Part shown: positions 42,900-53,800 of the stretch, piece by piece
How positions within the stretch are numbered: position 1 is the stretch's first letter
How the letters are laid out: each line of letters begins with the position of its first letter
Assembly: GCF_030445035.2 (NCBI RefSeq)
Contig: NC_080698.1
Span: 7,302,038-7,366,037 of the forward strand
Direction: 5' to 3'
Length of the DNA stretch: 64,000 nt
Origin: Dasypus novemcinctus
Taxonomy: Eukaryota; Chordata; Mammalia; Cingulata; Dasypodidae
Notes under the pieces: model-generated
Databases searched by the model: none
What the model was told of the DNA's origin: nothing
What the model saw: only the letters and a program-made list of their open reading frames with translations
Translations under genes and position numbers: made by a program

Positions 42900-44535
42900 T
42901 GCTCTTGTTCCTTTCGGAAAGACACCAGTTCCATCAACCACAACTGGGCCAGCGGCCAATGGTGGAGTGCTACCCTCCACCCTCTGAATTCCAAAAAGAC
43001 ATTCCAATATTCAAATAAACTCAAATCAGTAACAATGCAAGTACTAAATTGTATCACAATCAATTTAAAGAAACACAATTTGTCTTGAGGCAAAGTCCTG
43101 CCTGCTCTAGACCTCTGAAACTTACAAAACAATTTCTCTGTTTCCAGTACACAAGTGGACAGACATAGGATAAACATTTTCATTACAATAAGGAGAAATT
43201 GGGAGGGAAACATGAGTCACGGGTCCTCTACAGTTCGGTAAACCTGCAGGGCATCCTCCATTCAATTTCAGTCGGAGAGTCATTCTTAAGATGATGGTTT
43301 CTTCTCCTTGGGGTCTTATGGGAACCCAGTTTCCACATGCTTGTCCAAAGGCCATTTTCTTGGTTCCACCCTCATCCAGCATCTGGGTGTCGACCAAGCT
43401 CCAGACCACTCTCTCCGAGAGTGTTGGGTGATTGCCACACCTCACCCAATCTTTGGGCTAGAGTCTTAACCCCCTAGTACAGTGGTGTGAAGACAACATT
43501 CCCCGTAACCTTTGGCATACAGGCTCAACCCTCTCAGGGCAATGCATTGACCACCTGGCCTTCTCTAACCTTTGGGGGACAAGTCCACCCCTCTCAGATA
43601 TGTGGGGTGCTGACCTTAACTGCCCTAATCCTGGGGAATGAGCTCCACCCTCTCTGTACCCTGGGGCAGCAAAACTGTCCCAGAACATTAGGTAAGAACA
43701 TCCACCCTCTTCAACTGCTGGGGCAAACTCAGCCTCTCTGTACCCATGGGTGGGCCCCCTCTCTTGGCCCAAGGTGATGTCTGAATTCCAGATCTCAGCT
43801 TCCATGATTTTCTTCCTAAAGCTCTTTCATCTTCAATCTCTCCTTTCCATGTCCTTTTTATTCCAGGCTGACAGTGGTTTTGTTCATACGGCTCTCTCAA
43901 AAACCTTGTTGGTTTAGCATGCAAGAAGCCAGAGTCCAAGCCATCAGACAGCAAGATTTTCCACAAGTCTTTCCTAGATAACTGCTTCTTCAATCCTGAT
44001 TTACAAGTTCCAAGTTTAGTTAAGTCCTCCAATGGGGCATTTTCATCTGGGATCTTGATTTCCAGAGGCTTGGAATTTCTAGATGCAGTTTCTGTTTTCC
44101 TTGTACCCAGAAGTTCCGTCCCCAGCATATCTCTTTCATCTAGCATTTTGCTCTAAGCTGCAAGCAGAAGCTAAGCTGCATTCTCTGGGTTTACTTTGGA
44201 AATTTCTTCAGCTAAATGCCCAGGCTCGCCATTTTCAAACTCTGTCTTCCATAAAACACCTGAAGTTAATCTTGCTAGATTCTCTGCAACTTTAAAACAT
44301 GGATCACCTTTCCTCCAGTTTCCAATAATAGTTTCATTATTTACTCCTAAGGCATCATAATAAGTCACTTTAGCATCCATATTACTATCAACAATTTCTT
44401 CAAAGCACTGTAGGTCTTTTCTTCCAAGCATTTCATAATTACTCCAAAAAATACCCCTTACCCATTTATAAAACCATTATAGTGTTTTGGTAATTGCAAC
44501 AGCACTTCCCCACTCTCGGTACCAAATTTTGCATT
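42900..44535 (-). mobile_element. MaLR-like retroelement, internal region fragment
   Basis: On the minus strand, sequence next to the LTR starts AAATTTGGTACCGAGAGTGG, which is like the start of MaLR internal regions. It continues for about 1.6 kb with A/G-rich text. Two short open frames persist (44171-44431 and 43688-44146). The far end is indistinct and no second LTR was found. Confidence 0.55.
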
Positions 44536-45066
44536 AGTCAGCCAAAGGGGTGCTGATGCAAAATACCAGAAATTGGTTGTTTTTTATAAAAGGTATTTAT
44601 TTGGGGTAGGAGTTTACAGTTACTGGGCCCTAAAGCATGAGTTATTTCCCTCACCAAAGTCTATTTTCACCTGCTGGGGTAAGATGGCTGCTGACGGCTG
44701 CCAGGGTTCAGGCTTCCTGGGTTCCTCCCTTCCAGGGTCTTGCTTCTCTTTGGGTTCAAGGTCCCTTCCTTCCCAGGGCTTGCTTCTTCCTGGGCTCAGG
44801 GTCCCTCTCTTCCTGGGGCTCCAGCTTAACAGTTCAGCATAAAATTCCAACATCAAAAACCCTCCCATCAAAAAGCTCCACCTCTGTCCTTTGCCACGCC
44901 TTTTATCTGTGAGTCCCCACCCACCAAGGGGCGGGGGCCCAATGCCCTAACGATGTGGCCCAGTCAAAGCCCCAATCATAACTCAATCATGCCCAGTAAC
45001 AGACCGGATTGCAAACATAATCCAGGATCTATTTTTGGAATTCATAACCATATCAAACTGCTACCG
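44536..45066 (-). mobile_element. MaLR-like LTR
   Basis: The minus strand runs from about TTTGATATGGTTATGAATTC to ACCCCTTTGGCTGACTAATG. It includes CTCACAGATAAAAGG, a TATA-like site, and a late CCAAATAAATACC, a poly(A) signal, as expected for an LTR. The whole resembles a xenarthran ERVL-MaLR LTR. Confidence 0.65.
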
Positions 45067-47460
45067 GCGGTAACCCGGCCCCCGGGTAGCACTTCCACAG
45101 CCGGAGACCAGGAAGAGAGAGAGGCTGGACTGTCATCGCTGCCAGCTGCGGACACAGCCTGGGCCCGGAGACCAGGCCTGAGCCTCTGGGGCCAGGACGG
45201 GTCAGTGTGGGCCTGGAAACAGGGGCCCAGGATGTCCGTCTTTCCTTCCCGCCTCCTGAGGATATTTTTTTTGCCAACTTCCTGCCTCCTCGCGGCCTGC
45301 GTCCAGCCAGGCCCGGTTTCCCCGCAGGCCCCATCTGTCCTGGCCACGCCCAAGGAACTTGTTTGTTCAGCTGCAGCCCCCGCTGACCTTGACTGGAATT
45401 CAGGCCCTTCAAGCTCGGCCTTCCTCCTGCCCAGCTGGTTCTACCCTCTCTCCCCCTGCACCGGGTGCCCCTGCTCAGGTGTGCACAGAGGGCAGGGGAA
45501 GCAGCTGCACACCCGAGTACGGGACCCCCCAAAAGAATGGGATGGCAGGGGGGCGGGGGCCCTGGGAAAGCGCCGTGGAGCGGGGCGGCCCCTGCCTGGG
45601 GACTGGAGGTTTGGGAGTTGCGCCAGCGAGGGCCTGGCTGGCTGCTGGAGGCTCCACTGGACAGAATGACGGAGCTGGCAGTGGCACTGGTTTAGCTGGG
45701 GAAGGGAAGGAGTGGGTGTGGGGGAAGCGGGGGCTGAGAGGGTGAATGGGGGGGCCAGGGCTGCGGGGGGCTGGGGGGGCAGCTGCGGGACTCCACACAT
45801 CTGCTGAGAGGTCACAGCCTCTTGGGGTCCGATCCTCAGCCCCAGGTCCATCCTTAAGGGCAGGGCCGGGGTTTGGTCCTTCCGTAGCCTGGGGCTCAGC
45901 CCTTGGCCGTGGGAAAGGCACCATGGGTTGTAAACGAGCCAGAGTCTCCCGCCGTGGTGGCCCTGGGTGGTCGCAAAGCCCTGTTCAGGATAATACAGAA
46001 TCCGCCCCCTTCCTGGGCCCCGCAGCTGGAAGGAGGGCCCTCATCCTGGAGAACTAGGCGGGGCCTGGGCAGGCAGGCAGGGCCCGGTTGACAGCCCAGC
46101 GTCGTCCCTTCCTCAGCTGCCCCCTGCCCTAGGGGCTTTGCTGGCAGGGACTGCGGCTGGAATCGCCCGGGACCCTACAACCTCTCCAGCTCCCTCGGCC
46201 CCGTCCAGAGGTCCAGCTCAGCTGGTCTTGGGTGGGCCCGGGGAGAGGGCAGGCGGGAGGGGTCTTGGCAGATCTAAACTGCAGCCAGGGCCTCCAGGGC
46301 AGGGCTGCAGCCTGCCTCGGGGCCGCGCTGAGACAGGCTCGTCCCACCTGTCCCGGGCAGGTACCGGGTCGGAGGATTAAAACACGGCCGAGGTGCCACA
46401 GTCGTGGGTGAGCGGGAACGCCCGTGGCTCTTCCCGCCACCTCCTGGGGGGCTTCGCCGAACCCGAGGGACTGGCAGAGCCGGAGCCCGCGGCCCTCCGT
46501 GCAGACGGCCACACGTGGGGCCAGCCGGGGAACGCCGCCCGCCCCGGGTCTCTGCACCCCCTGCCCCACACCATCCCCGCGGCTGAGGCTCTGCCCGGCA
46601 GGGCTCAGCCTCCGGCTTTTTCAGAGCCTCCCTCAGCCCGAGGGAGCCGGTGCTGCGTTTCCAGAAGGGCCACCAGGAGGCGAGAGCAAAGACCCAACGT
46701 GCTTCCAGCTCAGGGCGGGCTGGTGGCAGGAAGGGGTCCGGCAGCCAGGCCCCGACTCCCTGGGGGCTCCTCTGCGGAGCCACGACACCCCGGCACCCCC
46801 GACCGTCCGAGAACACGGCCGCACAGCTCCAGGTCGGGCAGGGGCAGCCCCTGGCCCAAGCCCCTCCAGGTGAGAAGGAAACCGAGGCCCGGCAGGGGCG
46901 CAGCTGCCCGGAGACCCAGCCCTGCACCTCTCGGCCCCACGCTAGAGCCACTGTTTCAATAAAGTCCCCCCTCCCAGCGGAGCCCCCACGTGCCACAGCT
47001 GGAAGGGTCCTGAGCCGCCGAGCCCACCTGGCCTCGTGCGCACATGTGCCAGCAGTCACGGGCATCACGTGCCGCCGCGTTGCTGGCGCTCGGTCGAGCA
47101 GGGCGAGCCTGTCCCCCTCCCATTGCCCCAGCACTGCCGTCCACCCCACATGAGAGTGGCCTGCGGCCCGAGACCTCCAGCCCCCTCACCCGCACCCCTG
47201 GCGAGGGCAGGGCTGGCCCGGAGCTCTCCCTGCCCCGCGGCCCTGGGAGGCCAGCGTGGCCCCGGGCAGAGCTGGGGGCGGCGGGTCCCAGGAGAGCACC
47301 CCCGGGAGGCAGCCCCAGGGGACGGTCGCTTGTGGCTTGGAGCCTTTTGACCACGAATGGAGACACAGAAGGCAACCAACAGGGACACGAGAATTTCAGT
47401 GACACCCAAAGACGAAGTCGGACTTCCCGAAGGACCTCAGAATCCAGCGAGACGGCAGGA
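45067..47460. other. GC-rich intergenic stretch
   Basis: Long open frames on both strands (for example 46274-47149 minus) lack splice support or recognisable domains. I treat them as compositional. Confidence 0.4.
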
Positions 47461-47466
47461 CAGACC

Positions 47467-47472
47467 TTTATG
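47467..47472 (-). other. Candidate ALS2CL poly(A) signal CATAAA
   Basis: A variant hexamer on the minus strand about 350 bp past the ALS2CL stop. No AATAAA or ATTAAA was seen on the minus strand between 46800 and 47819. Confidence 0.25.
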
Positions 47473-47819
47473 GACCGTCCTGGCGGCCACTTCACAGGCG
47501 GTGGCAGTGAAGCCCCCAGACTCAAGTGATTTGGGAGCCAGGCTCAGGCTAGAAGCCAGGGGCTCCCGGCCCGCGAGCTGCCACAGGCCACGGCGTCTTT
47601 CTCCTGGGCCGGTGTGGCGCGTGGCGGCGGGGGTCCCAAGCATTGGCCGCCCCCCACGGAGGGCCGCAGCGAAGTCTTCCTGCCTGGAACACGACGTCCA
47701 GCCCCCTCTGGGAGCCGCCTGCCGGGGCCTGTCCTGCCCCCCACGCCCGGGGCGGTGAGGGGCCGGGGCTGTGCCCACGGGAGGCCGGGACGTCCCTCTG
47801 GGCCCCGCAGGCCGCGCAG

Positions 47820-47897
47820 CTACCAGGCCTCCCAGGGCTGGTGGCGGCCCGGGCGGGGCAGCCGCATGTCCTCCTTCTGGATGTGCTGGTAACAGGA
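47820..47897 (-). CDS. ALS2CL: ALS2CL last coding exon
   Basis: Encodes SCYQHIQKEDMRLPRPGRHQ to WEAW and a TAG stop at 47820-47822. Acceptor ccacag. Confidence 0.94.
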   Translation of the reverse strand, partial: SCYQHIQKEDMRLPRPGRHQPWEAW

Positions 47898-50800
47898 CTG
47901 TGGGGAGAGCGGGCTCAGGCGCGGCCCCTTCACGCCTCTCCCGGGCCCAGGGTGGACCCCCCCGCCCCTCCCTCGTCCTTTTAACAGGGGCAGCACCGGG
48001 GGGTCCCGGGGAAGGCTCTTCCTCTCACCTCCAGGGCTGTGAGCAGGAAGTCGTACAGGCCCCCTGCGTGGCTGGGGTCCATCAGGTCCCGGGTCAGGTG
48101 GATCTCGGCCCCCAAGTGCTGGATTCTGGGGAGTGACCCCTCCAAGAGAGGGAGGGGGAGTGGGAGGGGGGCAGTCAGGGACAGGCAGCTGGGAGGGCGT
48201 CCGGCTGGCGACCAGGGGGTGGGCCGTCCCCTCCCCTCCACTCCCCTCCCCTCTCTGGCCACAGCCGCCCCTCCTCTCCTTCCCCTCCCCTCCCCTCCCC
48301 TCCCCTCCCCTCCTCAGCCACAGCCTCCCTTCCCCTCTCCTGCCCTCCCCTCCCCTCCCCTGCCCTCCTCTCCTTCCCCTCCCCTCCCCGCTGCCCCGCG
48401 GCCCCGGCTGGGGAGCACAGGGGCTCACCGGGCACGCGCCGCCACGCAGGGGGCTCACCGGGCACGCGCCACCACGTAGAGCAGCAGCGGCAGCAGGTCG
48501 TCCATGGGCAGCTTGTGCTCCCGGCCCAGCACGCGGGACACAGTGGCCTCGATCTCCCTGTACGTCTTCTCCAGCACCTCCAGCTTCTCCCGCGGGTCCA
48601 CCGTGGTGCTGCAGGGGCGAGTGGGCCCTTGGGCTCGTGCCACCGGACCCCCCGCGCCCCGCTCCCCGCCCCGGGCAGGCCGCACCCACATCATCTTCTG
48701 CAGGCACTCGGTGGCCGACAGGAAGCACTTGTCCCTGACCAGGGAGTGTCTCTGCAGGGGGGGAGAGGGGGGAGGCAGGTTGGAGGGGGCCGCAGCCCCC
48801 CAAATCTGTCACATCCCTCCCTCCTGGGGCTTGAGTCCCCTGCCACCCACCCCTTCCTGGTCCCTTAGCTTGGACCCTGCCAGCCACACCTTCAGCGGAG
48901 CCCTGGGCCCAAGGGCTGAGTGACCCAGGACAAGTCACAGTGCCACTGCGGGCCTCAGTTTACCCAAATGTGAAATGGGGTAACCGACCTCCAAGAGGAA
49001 GATAACCATAACAGCCGATGGCCACGGGGTGCCACCTGTTCTGAGTGCCCAGTCAGGGGCTCTCAGTCCCCTGAGGGTTCCTGGGCCCACCCCGTGGGCT
49101 CCTGGGTAGGAGGTCTGGGTGGGCCCAGGAGCCTGCCTTTCTAGCAGGTTCCAATGCTGGTCAGGCAGGCATGGAGAACCACTGCCCGCTCTGCCAACCC
49201 CAGAGGCAGCCCCTGCGTGGCCTCTTTCAGGGGACGCTGACCCGAGAGCAAGCACCTGGCCCAAGGCGAGGAGCCGGCAAAGGGGTGGACCCCCATCTCC
49301 CCTCACCCCTGCCCCTGCCTGGCTCCTCCACGGCCCCCACCAGCCACGTCGAGGCGGGGGGACCCCTGGAAGCCCCGGGCCACCTCTCGGCTGCAGCCCC
49401 GGCTCAGGCCTCCTGCCCCGCCCCCTTCTTGGTGCAGGTAATGGATCCAACCCTCACCTGATTGGTCGTTAGAGTGAGGTCCTTGAGGGGCCACAGGTGC
49501 CTGAAATTAAAAGGGTGGGACAGCGGGACGAGAAGGCTTTGACAGAGCAGGCCCCAACGGTGCCGAGTGTGAGTGCCGGGAGGGGAGGGAGGGCCCGGCG
49601 GCACCCTGCTGGAGAAGCAGCCCTCCCTGGCCCTGAACCACGCGCTGAACTTGGCGAGGACGAGGAGGGGCAGGACTCCAGCCTGGGGCCTGCGCGGGCA
49701 CAGTCACGGCGGGCGCCAAGAGAGCTGGGGGGCAAAAACTGTTCCGGAGGCGAAGGCAGCCGGCGCAGGGGGCAGGGAGGGATGCGGCCGTCACTGCAGC
49801 CTAGAAGCATGGCAGCGGCTGCAACGAGGGGCAGGGGCCAGGGGGCGGGGCCGGGAGGCCAGCGTGGAGGAGGGGCACCAGGGCAGCGGGAAGGGGGGGG
49901 AGGAGAAGCTGGGGGGCTGCGGGCAGGGAGGCATCACCGAGACAGAAGGAGCAGGGTGTGAAGGTGCACGTGGCCATGGAGACGCGAGAGTGGAGGGACG
50001 GGGGCGTCCTCCAGGGGGCAGGGAGGCTACTGGGCACCAGGGGGCGGGGCATGGGCACCAGGGGGTGGGGCAAGGTGCCAGTGGGCGGAGCAAGGTGCCC
50101 GTGGGCGGGGTCATGGGTGCCAGGGGACAGGGACACGGGCACCGGGGGCGGGGACACAGGCACAGGGAGCAGGGGCAGGCACCAATGGGTGGGGATATGA
50201 GCATGAGAGGGTGGGGCATGGGCACCAGGGGGCGGGGCACAGGCAAGGGGGCGGGGACAGGCACCAGTGGGTGGGGATATGAGCATGAGAGGGCGGGGCA
50301 TGGGCACCAGGGGGCGGGGCACAGGCAAGGGGGCGGGGACAGGCACCAGTGGGTGGGGATACGAGCATGAGAGGGCGAGGCATGGGCACCAGGGGGCGGG
50401 CACAGGCACCAGTGGGTGGGGATACGAGCATGAGAGGGTGGGGCATGGGCATCAGGGGGCAGGGCATGGGCACCAAAAGGGACACGAGCACCAGGGCGCG
50501 GGGACGCTGGGTTTTGGGCTGAGGCTGGAAAGGAGGCCCAGCAGGAGGTGCTGCTCCTGCATGTGGTGGACGCCCGCCTGACCCTCTCCTGGACTAGCCC
50601 TTTGGGGACCTCCCCATGCCCCCCTCAGTCCAAGGGCCCAGAGAGGGGGCCTTGCCGCAGCCCTAGTGGTGGGCACCGGGCAGGCCCAGCCAGGGGGAAC
50701 CACAGCCAGGGTTCGGAGGCGGGCTCAGGACCCAGGCCAGGCCGGAGCGCGTCCAGGCGCTCTGCGGAGCTGCTGGGGCGGAGGCGCCAGGGCCCGCCGG

Positions 50801-53800
50801 GAGAGCAGACTCGGCTGAACGCTGCCGTGCTTGTCACCGCAAGCGGGAGCCAGAGGAACAGAGGGCGCTCCCCTGTCTCCTGTGTTGGAGCACCTAGATC
50901 CAGCCAGACCTGAACGCATAACCCCTGGGGCCTCCCAGGCTCAGGAGCGCATTCAGCACCCTTCCCCCTTTTTAACTGAAGCGCTTGAGTTGAGTCTGTG
51001 TTCTCTGCGACCCCAAGAGCCCTGGCGAACGTGGCATGGCGGTGAGGGTCTTACTTCTGCACTTCCAGGAACTCCAGCAGCTTGGTGTCGGGGAAGAGGC
51101 TCAGGCTGGCAATGCCCTGGCTGTAGAGGCCGTCCTCCTTCTCGTGAAGAAGCAGGTAGAGCGTGAAGAGCTCCGGGTAGAAGCTGGGCAGCACGAGGGG
51201 CAGCACCAATCCGTGCACCCGCAGGTCCCTGGACGAGAGCCCGGGGGAGGGGCACCGGGGTTGGCAGGGTGCGGGCCCAGGGGGTGGCGCGCTCTCTATG
51301 GGGCCACCTCTCAAAGAGCCCACGGAACCCCTGCTCCCCCAACAGGGTCCCTGCCTCCAGCCCCCTCCACGCCACCCTTCCCAAGCCCAGTCTCATTCGC
51401 TCATCACTCTTCCAGCTGGTAGCTGCGGCCGCCCACGCTCACTGGACGTTCAAAACCAACACAGCAGGTGGGGCAGGACTTGGAGCCCCTCCTGTCCGAA
51501 TGCAAAGCCCCTGATGGACAAGTGACCCCAGCAAAGCGCTCAGCAGCCATCCTGGTTTGCCGAGCTCCCCAGGACTCCAGGGGACAGTTCTCTCTAACGT
51601 CTAGCCTTCCCTCCCCTCTGCAGCCCAGGGACAGAAAGGCCTGTCTGATCAGGGGCATCTCTGGGGCTGGGGTCTGAAGGCAGATTGTGGGGTCCAGTGT
51701 CCGGGGGCTGGAGGGGACAGATTCAATGACCCGCCTAACCGCCGCTCTCTGTGACCTCAGGCACACTCCGGCCAGGCCTCAGTTCTCCAATCTGTGTGCG
51801 GGGAGGAGGGGCCTGGAGGGCTCTCACTCTCCAAGCACCAAGAGATGAGGTTGGGGTAACGCGTTGAAAATAAAGGTGCTTCCGCTGCACTGGGCGTGCC
51901 CCTCCCTGGCTGCTCACGGGCAGGCGTCGGGTCACAAGCCAGGCTGATCCACAAATGGGCCATGAGCAAGACTTGGCCGACAACACGGGCCCCAACCATT
52001 CCCCAGGGGCACTCCCTGCCCCCCGAGGGAAGCCCCAGGAGCACAAGGCCTCCCTGGAACTAGGTCCGGCTGCACCCGGACAGAAGACCCTGCAAAGACC
52101 CCGGGGCCTGGGCTGGTCACCTCGTCTCTGCGTCTTCATCCTCCAGGGTCTGGCCCTTCCGCTGCAAGGCCACCCGCAGCAGACCCCTGCAAAGCAGAAG
52201 AGGGATGGCGCGCTGCCACGTCCCACGGAAGTGGGAGGTCCACTCTCTTAGTGCCACAGGAGAGCCCGGGGGGTTCTGCCTCTCGGAACCATGGAGCATG
52301 CCCTGCAGAGTCCAGCCTCCCAGACACAGCGTATCAGCACAGAGAATCCTCAAACCCCAGCAACAGAGGGAATGGTGGCAGCAGGGTTCCTATCTACAAT
52401 ATGTTTGATGGGGTCACATCAGTCCCAGTCCCAGCTCAGCCTGGGCCTAAGATGTGATCTGATTTGAGGATCAGGGCTCAGCCTGCAGTGGAGGTAGAGT
52501 TCCCTGGGAATCAGGGCTCAGCCTGCAGTGCAGGTAGAGTTCCCTGAGGATTAGGGTTCAGCCTGCAGTGGGGACAGAGTTCCCTGGGGATCAGGGCTCA
52601 GCCTGCAGTGCAAGTAGAGTTCCCTGAGGATCAGGGCACAGCGGAAGTGGGGACAGAGTTTCCTGGGGATCAGGACTCAGCCTGCACTGGGGACAGAGTT
52701 CCCTGGGGATCAGGGCTCAGCCTGCAGCGCGGGTAGAGTTCCCTGAGGGTCAGGGCACAGTGGAAGTGGGGATAGAGTTCCCTGAGGATCGGGGCTCAGC
52801 CTGCAGTGTGGATAGAGTTCCCTGAGGATCAGGGCTCAGCCTGCAGCGGGGACAGAGTTCCCTGGGGATCAGGGCTCAGCCTGCAGTGCGGGTAGAGTTC
52901 CCTGAGGATCAGGGTACAGTGGAAGTGGGGATAGAGTTCCCTGAGGATCAGGGCTCAGCCTGCACTGGGGACAGAGTTCCCTGGGGATCAGGGCTCAGCC
53001 TGCAGTGCAGGTAGAGTTCCCTGAGGATCAGGGCACAGTGCAAGTGGGGATAGAGTTCCCTGAGGATCAGGGCTCAGTCCAGGAACTGGCTGGAGGCTGG
53101 ATTGGGGCCGAGGGCTGCGACCGGGTCCTCGCTCTCATCTCCCCACCCTCTACCCCTCTGTTCACTGACCAACCCTCTGGTTCCTCGTCACCCACCCTAG
53201 GGTGGAGGTACCACCTCTGCCCGGGTGCGGGGTGGCGGCTGTCCCCAGGTGCCACGGAGCTCACCTGTAGGAGGCCCAGAGCTCGCGGGCATGCTGCTTC
53301 ACCTCCTCCTGGGCCATGCCCTGCAGGTGCTTGTTGGCGCCGACGCCTGCATAGGTGGCCTGGAAGGTCAGCGTCAGGGTCCGCAGCAGCTTCCCCAGGG
53401 GGTGCAGCGCGTTGCTCAGAGCCTGGTGCAGGGCGTCGACACGAGGCGCCTGACGCCCGGGGCTGGAGCCCGCGCGCCCAGACGAGGATCCACGGCTGCC
53501 CCCGTCCCACCGGCGGGGACCCCGAGGCCCCCACGGGCCGCGCCCCCGGCCAGCAGCTCGCCTCGGCCGCCCTCCCCGAGGCCCTCACCTTCCCCAGGTA
53601 CTGCAGCAGGGCTCTGGGCTCCCGGTGCCGCAGCAGCTCCTCCAGCATCTCTTCCACGCTGCCCGGGCCGTCCTCATGGGGCGTCCTGGGCACCACACAC
53701 GTCCCTCACCCATGCCTGGCCCGGCCCCTCCCCCGGGAGGACCCCCCGCCCACCCCGACACCAGCCAGCGGGCGCGTGCCCGCACACCCGCGCCTCACCT

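Noticed and set aside
46274-47149. 291-codon open frame on the minus strand
   Set aside because: GC-rich sequence, no recognisable domain, and equally long frames on the other strand.
49573-50370. 265-codon open frame on the plus strand
   Set aside because: Much of it is translated minisatellite, antisense to the ALS2CL intron, with no splice or domain support.
52465-53085. CRISPR-like array (regular repeats)
   Set aside because: The units touch with no unique spacers; it is a mammalian minisatellite.
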